Positions 1 through 11,699 of a stretch of DNA of 64,000 nt are shown one piece after another. Origin of the DNA: Chlorocebus sabaeus. Lineage: Eukaryota; Chordata; Mammalia; Primates; Cercopithecidae. A program made the translations under genes and the position numbers. The stretch is taken from NCBI RefSeq assembly GCF_047675955.1, contig NC_132914.1, positions 38,614,521 through 38,678,520 of the forward strand. Direction: 5' to 3'. Position 1 is the first letter of the stretch, and each line of letters opens with the position of its first letter. The notes below the pieces were generated by a model that worked only from the letters and a program-made list of their open reading frames with translations, was not told where the DNA came from and ran no database searches.

Positions 1-330
1 GTTCATGTCCTTTGCAGGGACATGGATGAAGCTGGAAACCATCATTCCCAGCAAACTATCACAAAATCAGAAAACCAAACACCGCATGTTCTCACTCACA
101 AGTGGGAGCTGAACATGAGAACATGTGGACACAGGGAGGGGAACATCACACACTAAAGCCTGTTGGGGGGTGGGAGGCAAGGGGAAGGGTAACATTAGGA
201 GAAACACCTAATGCAGGTGATGGGTTGATGGGTGCAGCAAACCACTAGGGCATGTGCATACCTATGTAACAAAACTGCGTGTTCTGCGCATGTAACCCAG
301 AATGTAAAGAATAATAAAATAGTAATAATA
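1..330 (+). mobile_element. L1 (L1PA/L1P) 3' end
   Basis: The last codons of L1 ORF2 (stop near 112), then the 3'UTR with its G-rich tract near 160-190 and an A-rich tail with AATAAA-like motifs near 305-325. The element enters from the left edge, so its length is unknown. Confidence 0.9.
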
Positions 331-412
331 GTAACGAACTCTTTAACAGCAACATCCCTTCCATCAGAATTTAAAATGTGGCTTATTTTTTCAATTAATT
401 AATTAATCAATT

Positions 413-710
413 ATTTTGAGACAGGATCTTACTCTGTCGCCCAGGCTGGAATGCCGTGGCACAATCATGGCTCACCGCACTGCAGCCTTGACTTCCCTGG
501 ACTCTGGTGATCCTCTCACCTCATCCTTCCCAGTAACTGGCTACAGGCTCACACCACCACACCTGGCTAAGTTTTATTTTTTTAAATTTTTTGTGAGATG
601 TGGTTTCGCCATGTTGCCCAGGCTGGTCTTGAACTCCTGAGGCTCAAATGATCTGCCTGCCTTGGCCTCTCATTATAGGGGATTACAGGAAGGAGTCACT
701 GCACAGGGCC
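413..710 (-). mobile_element. Alu (AluJ-like), antisense
   Basis: Starts with the reverse-complemented A-tail, then the GAGACAGGATCTTACTCTGTC-type right arm, and ends at CACAGGGCC. Its many differences from AluS/Y suggest an old AluJ copy. Confidence 0.85.
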
Positions 711-999
711 TAAAGTTTGATTTAAAAGAGAAAGAGAGGAAGAAAAGAAAGAGCCATCTCAAGCTGTTGGATCTATAAACTGAGTTTCTCCATTGCAACT
801 GCTATGTGGAAGAGAGAGGCAAAGAAAGCCATGAAGCCATGAAAACAATAATAAATCATACTAAAACAGAGATCTGAAGCATTCTTTCATATGTTCAAAT
901 GTATTATGAAATCATGATAGGGCAGGCATTCTGAGAAGTTCAGAAAAAAAAATGCAGGCCCTGCTCTCATGAAACCAACAAACTAATGCAAAGAATAGA

Positions 1000-1739
1000 C
1001 AATCCAACAAGAATACATCAGATAGTGATTAGAGCTATGATGCAACTAATCAAAGGGATGTAGTAAAGAGTGTTTGGGGCATTGATTTAAATTGATGGTT
1101 CAAAGAAGGCCTCTATAAGGAAGTTGCATCTAGGCTAAGATCTTAGTGACAAAAAAAGAAACCAAACAAACAAAAAACACTAATGATGATTCAGAGGAGG
1201 AATTTTCTAAGTTGAGAGCACAGGAAGGAGTAAATATAGCATATTAACAGCATAGAAAGAAGGTCAGAGTGATTAGAACTTGGTGAGTGAAGGCAAGAAT
1301 AGTAAGAGGTGAGGCAAAGAGGGAAGCAGGGGCCAGATGAAGTAGGACCTCTATTTCAGGGTAAGGATTTTGGATTTTAGTTTACACTTAATCATAAACC
1401 ATTATAGCAGACTAAGTAGATGAGTGCTATGTTCAGATATAAGTAGCTAAAAATAACTTTAACTTGCAAAAGGGAAGCAGGGAAATCAGGTCACAGAGAA
1501 CCTGAAACAGCTTGGGCTAGAGAATATGGTAACCAGGCTGTTATCACCGTAGATGTAACAAATGGGACATCTGGAGATAGAGAAATGGCTTGCTAATCAA
1601 TAAGATGAGATGAAGAAAAAGAGAAAGCAAGAGTGATTTGTAAGTTTTTAGCTTAAACAATTAAGTGGATGAAGATGAAATTTTCTGAGATGGGTCTGAT
1701 TGTGAGAAAAACAAGTTTTGATTGAGTGGAGTGAATTGA
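1000..1739. repeat. ancient mammalian interspersed repeat, family unassigned (left part)
   Basis: Phrases such as the GGGGCCAGATGA-AGTAGGACC stretch near 1330 followed by AAGGATTTTGGATTTTA resemble a widespread degraded mammalian repeat. The same type of sequence resumes after the Alu, near 2110-2260, with the GGATATCCAGGTGGG and AGCAGTTAGATATTC phrases. I cannot name the family with certainty. Confidence 0.4.
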
Positions 1740-1751
1740 GAGTTTCCTTTG

Positions 1752-2038
1752 GGCCAGGCCTAGTGGCTCATGCCTGTAATCCCAATACTTTGCCGGGCCA
1801 AGGGCTGTGGATCACCTGAGGTCAGGTGTTCAAGACCAACCTGGCCAACATGGTCAGACTCCGTCTTTACTAAAAATACAGAAATTAGCCAGATGTGGTG
1901 GCACATGCCTGTAGTCCCAGCTACTCAGGAGGCTGAGGCAGGAGAATCGCTTGTACCTGGGAGGCGGAGGTTGCAGTGAGTTTAGATCGGGCCACTGCAC
2001 TCCAGTCTGGGTGATGGAGTGAGACTCTGTCTCAAAAA

Positions 2039-2077
<39 letters not shown>
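1752..2077 (+). mobile_element. Alu (AluS-like) with (AAAT)n tail
   Basis: A complete sense Alu from GGCCAGGCC to an (AAAT)n tail at about 2034-2077. It is flanked by 12-bp target duplications at 1740-1751 and 2078-2089 that match at 11 of 12 positions. Confidence 0.93.
2034..2077 (+). repeat. (AAAT)n microsatellite in Alu tail
   Basis: About ten AAAT units in the 3' tail of the Alu, likely polymorphic. Confidence 0.9.
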
Positions 2078-2089
2078 GAGTGTCCTTTG

Positions 2090-3200
2090 GATCATTCTAA
2101 GCTTGAGATGACTACTGGATATCCAGGTGGGTATGTCAAGTGAGCAGTTAGATATTCAAGTCTGCAGTCCAGGAGATCAGTCTGGGGTGAAGCTATAAAC
2201 TTGTTGTAAATCATCATGTAGATATTATTTAAAGCCCTGAGCTGGAGGATATTACCCAGCCAAAAAACACACACAGAAGAAAAAGCTCTGCCCATCTAGA
2301 GATTAAGACAAGGAGGAAAAATCAGCAGAGGAAACTAAAAAAGATGTCAGTGTGATAGAAAATAAACACTAGAGTGTGATATTTCAGAAGTCAAGAGAAG
2401 AAAGGGTTCAAGAATCAGGGAATATATAATGATGTTGAATAGTTGGAGAAGTTGAGTAAGATGAGGCCGCAGGTATACCTACTGGGTTTGGAAATGAGGA
2501 AGACTTTAATACTTTGACAGTATCAATTTTAGTATAGTGATAGAGATAGAAATTATACTGGAGTAAGTTGAAAATAAGAATGAGAAATTATTTAGTAGCG
2601 AGATTACACTGGTACAATTTTCAAGATTCTATTTTTAAGAATAACAGAAATACACTGGAAGAGCTAAAGGAGCAAATTCCTATAATATGTACGTGTGCTG
2701 ATGAGAATGAACCAGCAGAGTAGCAGAGATGGTGACATTGGGGATGCAGGAGAGGGAAGGGACACGGGCGGGAGGCACTTGAGAGCGTGTTAGGGGATTA
2801 GGCGATGGGATCAAGGAGTAAGTGAGGGCACGTACCCTTTGATGTGTTACAACAGATGCAGGGTTACTGCATCTGTTGTAACAGGACAGACACAGGGTGT
2901 CAGAAGAGTGGTAGATCTAGGGGTATATGGGTATGTGAGCTTCTGCCTAATTGCTCCTATTTTCCCTTTGAAGTTATTAGCTAAGAGGAAGAAAGGAAGG
3001 TAGAATGTTGGAGTTTGAGAAAGGGAGGTAATTTGAAATAAATATTTTAGATAACAGGAGAACAAATGTTCTAGAGTGATAGAGTAGGATTCCTGACCAA
3101 AGTTGAGCCCTCACTTGAGATTCGTGGTCATGAATACAAGGTGAGACTACTTGCTACAGTTGTGTGTTTTTTCCAGCAACATTTATATGCTCAAGTATTG
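2090..3200. repeat. ancient repeat sequence (right part) and unassigned DNA
   Basis: Continues the degraded repeat that the Alu interrupts. It includes a perfect inverted repeat at 2846-2882. No coding signal is seen. Confidence 0.35.
2846..2882. repeat. perfect 15-bp inverted repeat with 7-bp loop
   Basis: The arms GTTACAACAGATGCA (2846-2860) and TGCATCTGTTGTAAC (2868-2882) are exact reverse complements around GGGTTAC. Confidence 0.95.
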
Positions 3201-3209
3201 AATAGGGGA

Positions 3210-3700
3210 ATTGATACAGGATTTTTTTGCTCCTTAGTTCAGCTAACATCTGGGTTCTTGTTACATGACCAGGAAAGATTAGGCATGCAGACACATTGAA
3301 AGGTGAGGAGAGCAGAATTTATTAAAAGAAAGTTCTCAGTGGAAAGAGAAAGGGTACTGCCAACAGGCTCCTACCTCACAGATTGAATACCAGGCCACCA
3401 CACACATGAGCTGAAGAGTCCAGGCTCCTCCCCATTGCATAAGGTGCAAAGCTCTGGTGGCTCCACCCCATTCTCCCAGTGTACAGGTGGGCCCCCAGTC
3501 TGTTGTGGTCATGTGCAGACAAGGCCTGGGGCAGTTTCCCTCATCTGCATAAAAGCATCTGATGTAAACACCTTTGGGGCAAGTTGGAGATCCTCTGGGG
3601 ATCCTCCCTTATCTGCCTCCTGCATCTATCAGAATGGCTGAGGTTTACCACCCTTGGAGTTTTCCAGGCAGATATTGGAGGAAGGAGAGAGATACATGAG
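3210..3700 (-). repeat. possible old LTR fragment, antisense
   Basis: The region is richer in C and G than its flanks and carries a reverse AATAAA-like signal at about 3318-3325, in an arrangement like an old ERV LTR on the minus strand. I could not assign a family and found no target duplication. Confidence 0.3.
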
Positions 3701-4410
3701 AGTTAAGGGTTTTGGGAAGAACATATTTTTAATTATTGGCCATGAAATCTAAGCTGTATAAACATAGCAATGAGAATTACAGGAATGTAGTTGCTATAGA
3801 AAACAGTGGTAAAGAATTAAAGGTTTCAATGAAAGCAAAGAATTGCTAGAGTACGAGAACGAGACTAGGTAAGCTAACTGTAGGAGGGGGACAGTGAAAG
3901 TCTAAAGTTTGAAATAAAATTTCTGGTGGCCTTTGAGTTTGTTATTATTATAATGTGGAAAGACCATGATATTGTTAAATGAGTTGAGGGGAAATTTTTA
4001 AAAAGTGCAAGTGAGGTCAAGGCATTAAGAAAGCAAGGTATTTGTTAGATCATATAAGCAGACGTAGAATTGGCAGGAACTGTCCCAGAGTGAGTGTGGT
4101 GAAGAAGGCAGGAAACAACCACTGAAGCCACCATGAATGAAAGGGGTGTGGCCCGGAGGCTGGCAGGTGAAACTCAGAAGGAGGGTGGCAGTTGATAAAG
4201 CTTGCTGGCACAAACTTCAGAGAGCCTGCTGTATTGGAATGAGAGGGATGGAGAATGCATGGAAACAGCCCCGGGAATGGCAGAAGACAAGCCTTCCCCT
4301 TCTCTGAGCCCTGAGGTATGCTCAAGGAAAACAAAAACAAAACAAAACACTCTTTACTCCAGAGTCTTGCCAGGAGTGCAGCATCAGCAGGATACGATGG
4401 CCACATTTCA
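3701..4410. other. unassigned, probably ancient repeat
   Basis: Non-coding sequence resembling the degraded repeat at 1-3 kb in places. Nothing specific is recognised. Confidence 0.4.
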
Positions 4411-4418
4411 TTTAAGAC

Positions 4419-4467
4419 AAGAGAAGACAAGACAAGACAAGACAAGACAAGACAAGACAAGACAAGA
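4419..4467 (+). repeat. (AAGAC)n pentanucleotide repeat
   Basis: About eight to nine units of AAGAC. It generates spurious open frames on both strands, with a Lys-Thr-Arg-Gln-Asp pattern on + and Leu-Val-Leu-Ser-Cys on -. Confidence 0.95.
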
Positions 4468-4929
4468 AGAGGAATGTTCAGAAAATAAGTTACTGAAAAA
4501 GGGATTGGCTATTTGTTCCAAAGGGCAAAAATGGAAGAGATCTGGAGGGTGAGATCTGGAGAAAGGGCAGATTAGATGCTGCAGTGTTAGATTACCATCC
4601 ACCTAAAGGGTAAGTTTACATTAAAAATCCAGCCCACAAACATGGCATATCCACAGATAAGAAAGCAGAGTCTCACATACCACTCTCTCACTTATTATGT
4701 GTGAAGCACTTTGATCAGTTGTATTCTATTTACATAAAGAGAAAATGCCATTTGGGGCCCTATAAATCATGTTTATGACCCACAACCCAGTGTTGGAAAA
4801 CCAACGGAATGGCTCTTCCTTTTGCTTCAGGTTTGTTTTTCAGAGAGGTTTCCCTGTTGTTTGTTAAAGTGGCCTACCTGGTTATTTTCTATCTTCCTTC
4901 CATGTTTATCAGCTTTGTGACGCTTATAA
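4468..4929. other. unassigned sequence
   Basis: No gene, Alu or L1 seen. Confidence 0.5.
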
Positions 4930-5092
4930 ACAGCAGTCATCCTGCTTCTCTTTCTAGTTATTATTGTCTACATCTTCTCCAACATGTGAATTTTATATGG
5001 GCAGGACATGTCTGTCTTGTGTATCTTTTCACCGCCAGCACAGTACCTGGCATGAAACATGCTCTACGTAAATAGTGAATTGATGGATCATT
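4930..5092 (+). repeat. L2 3' end fragment
   Basis: Contains the L2 phrases for a 'GCAGGACATGTCTGTCTTGT' stretch and 'CAGCACAGTACCTGGCATGA' followed by an AAATAGTGAATTGATGG end, the degraded L2 3'UTR pattern. Confidence 0.65.
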
Positions 5093-6930
5093 GGGAATAC
5101 CAATTTTAGGTGTTCTAGACTACAAAGTTTCTTAGTTGTCTCTAGAACTGTATTAAAGTTCTTTTATGCTTACTAAATAAATATCCTTCAGAGGGTATCT
5201 AAGAAAGTTTTCTTTACCCTTTAGTTTAGACTATACGTCAAACAGTAAAATGAAAAAGAAAAGTCCACTAGATATGCACCATTTGTCCCTCCAGACTCAC
5301 TTTCTTCTCCTTTCCACCCTGTTCTGTGACCCTTTTTTGACTGCATTCCCCTCTGGCTTCCAGCTGGGTCCAGTCAATAAAAGTACCAAGAGAAGATCCA
5401 GAAGTAAGAGAAGCTGGAGAACAGGTGTTTATTTTCCGACTCTTCCTCCTGGGAATGGGTTGCAATGGCTGTGCTCCTCTGTGGAAAGATCTCTCAGGAT
5501 TTTGTCATTGCTCCTTCTCCTTGCTCCTTGAGGCCTAGAGGAGATTAGTCCCTCCCCGCACCCTTAGATGCAATCCCTTGTCCCATGCTCTTTACTCTAC
5601 CCATGACTTTGTAAATAGTTCTGTCCTTAAATTCTCCCCAAATACCTCATTTGTTTCCTGCCTGGATTCTGATTGAAACAGAAATATTTTTATTTAAAAT
5701 AATCCAGTGCCATCTGAGGTGCCTCTGGGTTTAAAAGTCATGCCAAGGGCATTTCGGAACAAGTACATAGATGCCTAAGAAGATATGTTTTCCACTCCCC
5801 ATTTCTAAACTTACGGAATTAAGAGGGTGTTTACTAACTACAGGCAAACTTTCCATTTTCACCATGCCAGTATCATTCCTTCAGTCAAAACCATTTATCA
5901 ACTACCTACTGTGTGCCAGGTTATGCTAGGCACTAAAGATACAAGTAGTCAAATAGGCCTCAGTGCCTGCCATTAAGAAACTTAAGACATTCTTCTGAAA
6001 AATCTATCCTGTGCTTAGTATTCAAAGCAAAATTAGGTTGAGTGCAACATTATGAAACACAAAAATATATCCAATTTGAAAGCTGTGGAAAGAGCAACAA
6101 AATACATAAATATAAAATATCTCAGTTTGATAAGTAGAAGATATTTAATATTTTGTAACATAATAAAAATATTAATATATTACTTTTTGAAGCATACACA
6201 GAACTGTGGTTTGATATAGAATTCAAGAAAAGACTCAGAAATAGTGTATGTACATATATATTTCATTTGCATAAGAGTAAAACACAGATATACTTATAAA
6301 GCAGAAAGCAATTAGCTCAATTTTTTCAAATTAGGTAAGTCACTGTCTTCAATGTAATATTCAAATAGGCAGTACTTGCACTCTTAATTTAGGATCTATT
6401 GTGCAAAGCAATTTTTATTAGGGCCCATTAAGTTTATTTTGTGGTATGCCCAACGATTTGATGTAAACTGCTTAGCTATAGTAAACTTTTTCATCCTGCT
6501 AGCCTGAAGGGAATACTGGGTATGACTCATGAAATGGAGTTTGAGATATCAAGGTTTTATTAGAGGTTTCCAAAATAAACCTTAGTTTAGATTTAGATTC
6601 AAGCCTTAGCAATCAGTTTACTTTTTATCATGAGTGAAAAAGTAGGTTGGTAATTTAATGCTCTTTAACACTTGCTAAAACATTTCTTCACATTATGATT
6701 TTGTAAAGCAAGAAGCCATTATGGACACTTTGATATTTTTTTTCATAAATTGAAAAGTGAAATCAATTTTAAAACCACCTTCAAATTAAAGTGATGTTGG
6801 ATTCATTAAATTTCTACTAAGGCTTCATAAAACCTTGCCTTTTTCCCTAGAAATTAGAAAAATGTGCCAATTAAAATAGAATAAAGTTTGAAGCTAAGTG
6901 TATCTCAGGATGGCTAACACAATTGGTATG
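5093..6930. other. AT-rich unique sequence
   Basis: Mostly unassigned. A short piece near 5885-5990 (the 'ACTGTGTGCCAGG' then 'CTAGGCACTAAAGATAC' phrases) looks like an ancient repeat, MIR- or L2-like. No gene seen. Confidence 0.5.
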
Positions 6931-7091
6931 TGTTGTGGGGTTGAATTGTGTCCTCCCAAAGATATGTACCTGTGAATGTGACCTGATTTGAAATATAGTC
7001 TTTACAATGAATCAAGTTAAAGTGAGATCAATCTGGATTAGTCTGAGCCGTAAATCCAATGACTGATGACTTCAAAAGAAAAAAGGAATTT

Positions 7092-7130
<39 letters not shown>

Positions 7131-7409
7131 CACACACACACAGAGGGAAAGGGTCATGTGATAACAATGGGAGCAAAGAATGGAGTGATGCAGCTACAAC
7201 AGGAAGAACTCCAAGGATTGTTGCACCCACTAGAAGCTAGGAAGAGGCAAGGAAGGGTTCTCCCCAAGAACCTTAGGAGGGAGTGTGGCTCTGCTGACAA
7301 CTTTCTATTGAACTGCTTGCCTCTAGAACTGTGAGTGAATACACTTCTGTTGTTTTAAGCCACCCAGTTTGTGGTACCTTGTCACAACAGCCCTAGGAAA
7401 ACTAATATA
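6931..7409 (+). mobile_element. MLT1 (MLT1A-like) MaLR LTR
   Basis: Begins TGTTGTGGGGTTGAATTGTG and ends with the MLT1 terminus: GCCACCCAGTTTGTGGTACC, then CCTAGGAAAACTAATA. It is sense and nearly full length for an MLT1 LTR, with an internal (GACA)n(CA)n expansion. Confidence 0.9.
7095..7142 (+). repeat. (GACA)n(CA)n microsatellite inside the MLT1 LTR
   Basis: About nine GACA units followed by five to six CA units, at a spot where the MLT1 consensus has a shorter ACAGACACA stretch, so this is a local expansion. Confidence 0.92.
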
Positions 7410-7694
7410 ATATACAGGGTTTTCACAGATGACCATATTTTTCTCTTTCATGGGGATATAAGGCCAATGACATGTATTCAGTTAAAATAAACAAGCAAAA
7501 TACATGTAATTACCAACAAAGTGTAAATTAGGCCATCCAGAGACGCCTGTCAGAGTAGGTAAAGAATTCTGAATGTCCCACGACAAAACATTTATAGTAT
7601 ATTCAGCTGCAATTTAAGGATAGCTCTGGTATCTTAAGAAGCATAAAGTTCCTTTTAAGATTTATTCTTTAAAAGATGTTAAACAGAGAGGAAT
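7410..7694. other. unassigned sequence
   Basis: Under 300 bp between MLT1 and the MIR/THE1 complex. No feature recognised. Confidence 0.5.
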
Positions 7695-7769
7695 TAACAT
7701 TAGAGAGTGTCTCTCATATGCCAGACTCAGTGAAAGACATTTTATTTTTAGGATGTAATCTAATCTTTC
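7695..7769 (-). repeat. MIR left part, split by THE1
   Basis: The ATATGCCAGACTCAGTGAAA and ATGTAATCTAATC phrases match the antisense MIR region that should be followed by 'CTTACAACAAC'. That continuation is found beyond the THE1 provirus at 10181. Confidence 0.6.
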
Positions 7770-8130
7770 TGTATTAGTCGGTTCTCACACTACTATGAAG
7801 AAATACCTGAGACTGGGCAATATACAAAGGAGAGAGATTTAATTGACTTACAGTTCCACATTGCTAAGGAGGCCTCAGGAAACTTACAATCATGGCAGAA
7901 GGCACCTCTTCACAGGGAGGCAATAGGGAGTGAGTGTAAGCAGGGGAAGTGCCAGACGCTTATAAAACCATCAGATCTAATGAGAACTCACTCACTATCA
8001 CAAGAATAGCTTGAGGGAAACCACCCCATGATCCAATCACATTCCACCAGGTCCCTCCCATGACACACTGGGATTATTGGAACTTCAATTCAAGATGAGA
8101 TTTAGGTAGGGATATAGCCAAACCATATCC
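7770..8130 (-). mobile_element. THE1 3' LTR (antisense)
   Basis: About 361 bp beginning TGTATTAGTCGGTTCTCACA and ending near AGCCAAACCATATC, the reverse complement of a THE1 LTR. It pairs with the LTR at 9820-10180. Confidence 0.92.
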
Positions 8131-9250
8131 TTCCATCCCTGGCCCATCCCAATCTCATGTGCTCACATTTGAAAACACAATAATGACTTTCCAACAGCCC
8201 CACAAAGTTTTAACTCATTCCAGCAATAACCCAAAAGTCCAAGTCCAAAGTCTCATCTGATATAAGGCAAGTTCCTTCTGCCTATGAGCCTGTAAAATCA
8301 AAAGCAAGTTAGTTAATTCCTAGATACAATGAGAGTACAGGCATTGGGTAAATACACATGTTCTGAATGGGAGAAAGTGGCCAGAATGAAGGGACTACAG
8401 GTACCATGCAAGTATGAAATCCAATAGGTAGTCATTAAACCTTAAAAGTTCCAAAATGATCTCCTTTGACACCACATTTCACATTGATGCAAGAGGTGGG
8501 CTCCCAAGGCCTTGGCTTTGCAGAGTACAGTCCCCTACTGGCTGCTTTAATGGGCTGGTATTGCATGTCTGCAGCTTTTCCAGGCACACAGTGCCAACTA
8601 TCAGTGGATCTACCATTCTCAGGTCTGGAGGACAGTGGCCCTCTTCTCAGAGGTCCACTAGGCAGCGACACAGTGGGAACTCTGGTAGGGACTCTAACCC
8701 CACATTTCCTTTCTGCACTGCCCTAGCAGAGGTTCACCATGAGGGCTCTGCTTCTGCAGCAAACTTCTGCCTGGACATCCAGGCATTTCCATACATCCTC
8801 TGAAATCTAGGTGGAGGTTCCTAAATCTTAATTTTTGACTTCTGTGTACCCACAGGCTCAATACCACATGGAAGCCACCAAAGCTTGGGGCTTGCACCCT
8901 CTGAAGCAATGGCCCAAGCTATACCTTGGCCCCTTTTAGCCAAAGCTGGAGCTGAAGCACCTGGGATGCAGGGTACCATATCCCTAGCCTGCACAGAGCA
9001 GGGGAACCCTGGGCCCAGTTCAGGAAACCATTTTTCCCTCCTATGCCTCTGGGCTTGTGATAGAAGGGGCTTCTGTGAAGGTCTCTGACATGCCCTGGAG
9101 ACATTTTCCTCATTGTCTTGGTGATTAACATTCAGCTCCTAGTTACTTATGCAAATTTCTGCAGCAGACTTAAATTTCTCCCCAGAAAATGGGTTTTTCT
9201 TTTCTATCACATCTGCAGTCTGCAAATTTTCCAAACTTTGATGCTTTTGA

Positions 9251-9450
9251 GGTGAAACACTGTCTCTACTAAAAATACAAAAAATAGCGGGTGTGGTGGC
9301 AGGTGCCTGTAATCCCAGCTACTCAGGAGACTGAGGTAGGAGAATCACTTAAACTCAGGAGGCATAGGTTGTAATGAGCCAAGATAGCACCACTGCACTC
9401 CAGCCTGACAACAGAGTAAGACTCTGTCTCAAACAAAAAACGAAAAAGAA
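9251..9450 (+). mobile_element. 5'-truncated Alu inside THE1-int
   Basis: Sense Alu lacking the first part of the left arm. It starts at GGTGAAACACTGTCTCTAC and runs to an A-rich tail near 9433-9450. Confidence 0.88.
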
Positions 9451-9764
9451 ATTTCTTCCACCATATACCCTAAATCATCTCTCTCAAGTCTGAAGTTCCA
9501 CTGATCCCTAGGGCAGGGGCAAAATGCCGCCAGTCTCTTTGCTAAAGCATAACACGAATGACCTTTGCTCCAGTTCCCAAGAACTTCCTCATCTCCATCT
9601 GAGACCAACACAGCCTGGACTTCATTGTCCATATCACTATCAGCATTTTGGTCAAAACCACTCAACAAGTCACTAAGAAGTTTCAAACTTTCCCATATCT
9701 TGCTGTCTTCTTCAGAGCCCTCCAAACTGTTCCAACCTCTACCATTACCCAATTCCAAAGTCAC
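9429..9764 (-). pseudogene. THE1 internal open frame remnant
   Basis: An open stretch of 111 codons on the minus strand, next to the 5' LTR side of the THE1 provirus, where a MaLR gag-like frame would begin. It is acidic, with several Asp/Glu runs. Its end runs into Alu-derived sequence at 9429-9450, so the original frame is broken. It is a relic, not a functional gene. Confidence 0.5.
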
Positions 9765-9819
9765 TTACACATTTTTAGGTATCTTTATAGCAGCACCCCA
9801 CTACCTCAGTATCAATTTA

Positions 9820-10180
9820 CTATATTTGTCTATTCTCACACTGCTAACAAGAAAAGCCCAAGACTGGGTAATTTATAAAGGAAATAAGTTTAATTGACCC
9901 ACAGTTCCACATACCCGGGAGGCCTCAGGAAATTTACAATCATGGTGGAAGGCACCAGTTCACAGAGTGGAAGGAGGGAATGAATATAAGCAGGGGAAAT
10001 GCCAGACGCTTACCAAACTGTCAGATCTCATGAGAACTCACTCACTATCATGAGAACAGCATAGGGGAAACCATCCCCATGATCCAATCACTTCCACCAG
10101 GTCCCTCCCATGACATGTGAGAATTATGGGAACTACAATTCAAGATGAGATTTGGGTGGGGACACAGCCAAACCCTATCA
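9820..10180 (-). mobile_element. THE1 5' LTR (antisense)
   Basis: Ends GACACAGCCAAACCCTATCA at 10180 and is paired with the LTR at 7770-8130. The target duplication is eroded: CTTTC precedes 7770 and CCTTA follows 10180. Confidence 0.9.
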
Positions 10181-10345
10181 CCTTACAATAACTCTGATAT
10201 TGAAATTATAGTATGTTCACTTTCCAAATAAGGACACTATAGAATAGTTGCCTCAATTATAAAGTAAGTTCCCTAAGATCACACCATAGTAAGTAGCAGG
10301 CATAAAATTTGAACCTAAGTCTAAGGAAGATCTAGGTTTTGTGGG
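10181..10345 (-). repeat. MIR right part, split by THE1
   Basis: Continues the MIR broken at 7769. It shows 'CCTTACAATAACTCTGATAT', then the 'AAATAAGGACACTATAGAAT' region and 'AAGATCACACCATAGTAAGT', matching antisense MIR core and 3' sequence. Confidence 0.65.
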
Positions 10346-10590
10346 ACCTAAGCTTACACAGTAGGTAGGGGGAGAGCAAAAGACAACAGAACATGAAATG
10401 CATTGCCTTGTGCTAGTGAGAGGCCCTCAAGTTTAAGCTTCATCTTGTTAGCTCCTGCCTGAGCATCCCTGACTTCCAAGCATTTTTATTCCAGGCATTT
10501 GACAAGTAATACAAGTTAGTTATAGAAAAATAATAAAATGCACTCATCATTTTTATTTATTTTAATTAATTAATTAATTTATTTATTTAT

Positions 10591-10880
10591 TTTGAGACAG
10601 AGTCTCCATCTGTCGCCCAGGCTGGAGTGCAGTGGAATGATCTTGGCTCACTGCAACCTCTACCTTCCAGGTTCCAGTGATTCTCATGCTTCAGCCTCCC
10701 AGAGAGCTGTGATTACAGGTGCCTGACACCACGATTGGCTAATTTTTGTATTTTTAGTAGAGGCTGGGTTTTTTCATGTTGGCCAGGCTAGTCTCGAACT
10801 CCTGACCTCAGGTGATCCACCCCCCGCCCCTTGGCATTCCAAAATGCTGGGATTACAGGCATGAGCCACTGTGCCCAGCC
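10591..10880 (-). mobile_element. Alu (AluS-like), antisense
   Basis: Complete, from TTTGAGACAGAGTCTCCATC to GTGCCCAGCC, with an (AATT/ATTT)n-rich tail side at 10550-10590. Confidence 0.93.
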
Positions 10881-11699
10881 TGCACTCATTATTTTAAAAA
10901 TCACTCAACATTCTACCACCTAGAGTTAATTGCTTTTAAGTACAAATTGTATGCATCCTTCAAGAGATCTTGCTATACATAAATATTTATATCTTGTTTC
11001 TTTTTCACTTAATATATTATTGACATTTAAAATATAAGCCACAACATAACAGTTTTCTGCTTATAACTATGTAGTGACTTCTGTATCAATTTTTATTAGT
11101 TTTTTTGGTATCAAAATAACATACGTTCTTAATTTAAAAATAAAATACTGCTGTTAAGCTTATAGCTAATAACAGGAACCACTGTAACTCCGTCATCGAA
11201 ACTCATACCCTAGAAGCAATCTTTTTAACCTGTAGCTAATTTTTCTTGCATTTCCTCTAAAATTTAAGATATTTGTCTAATATTCTTTAAGATATTATCT
11301 ACTGACCTCCTAATACAGAATATATGAATTTAGTATTTTCACATTTCCCTTAATTTTTCATTTTTTCATTTTTCTAAACTTTTTAGTAATCTTAATATTC
11401 AGAAATTACCTTATTATCATTATGTTAATGTCATTCATTGACAAATCAAGAGATATATATTTTCTTTCTTGTGCAACATATTTTCTTCTGGAATTAATAA
11501 TGGTCATCATTTATTAGTTGTCATTTATTCCTATATTACCAATTATTTCAAATACTCAGAACGCTGAACCCTTCTGAACACCACATTTTACATGGCCACA
11601 CATTAAATAAACTTTTCATTCCAGTTTGTTGTTGTTTTCATTAAAGATATTCCTGCTGGTCTTTCAAATATACTGCTGTTTTCTAGACCTGCAACTCAG
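10881..11699. other. AT-rich sequence, possibly old L1/HAL1
   Basis: The 10940-11070 stretch (TATCTTGTTTCTTTTTCACT and a TATGTAGTGAC phrase) resembles degraded LINE sequence. The rest is unassigned. Confidence 0.35.

Larger units (their letters stand above)
8131..9819 (-). mobile_element. THE1 internal region (antisense)
   Basis: Starts with the 'CCATCCCTGGCCCATCCCAA' phrase and continues with 'AAGTCCAAAGTCTCATCTGA', both typical of THE1-int antisense. Interrupted by a partial Alu at 9251-9450. With both LTRs this makes a complete MaLR provirus structure of about 2.4 kb. Confidence 0.88.

Noticed and set aside
4050..4602. Overlapping frames with Lys-Thr-Arg-Gln-Asp or Leu-Val-Leu-Ser-Cys repeats
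   Set aside because: They are translations of the (AAGAC)n microsatellite.
8435..9131. Several frames of 67-115 codons on both strands
   Set aside because: They lie in the THE1 internal region, a MaLR relic not known to encode functional proteins.
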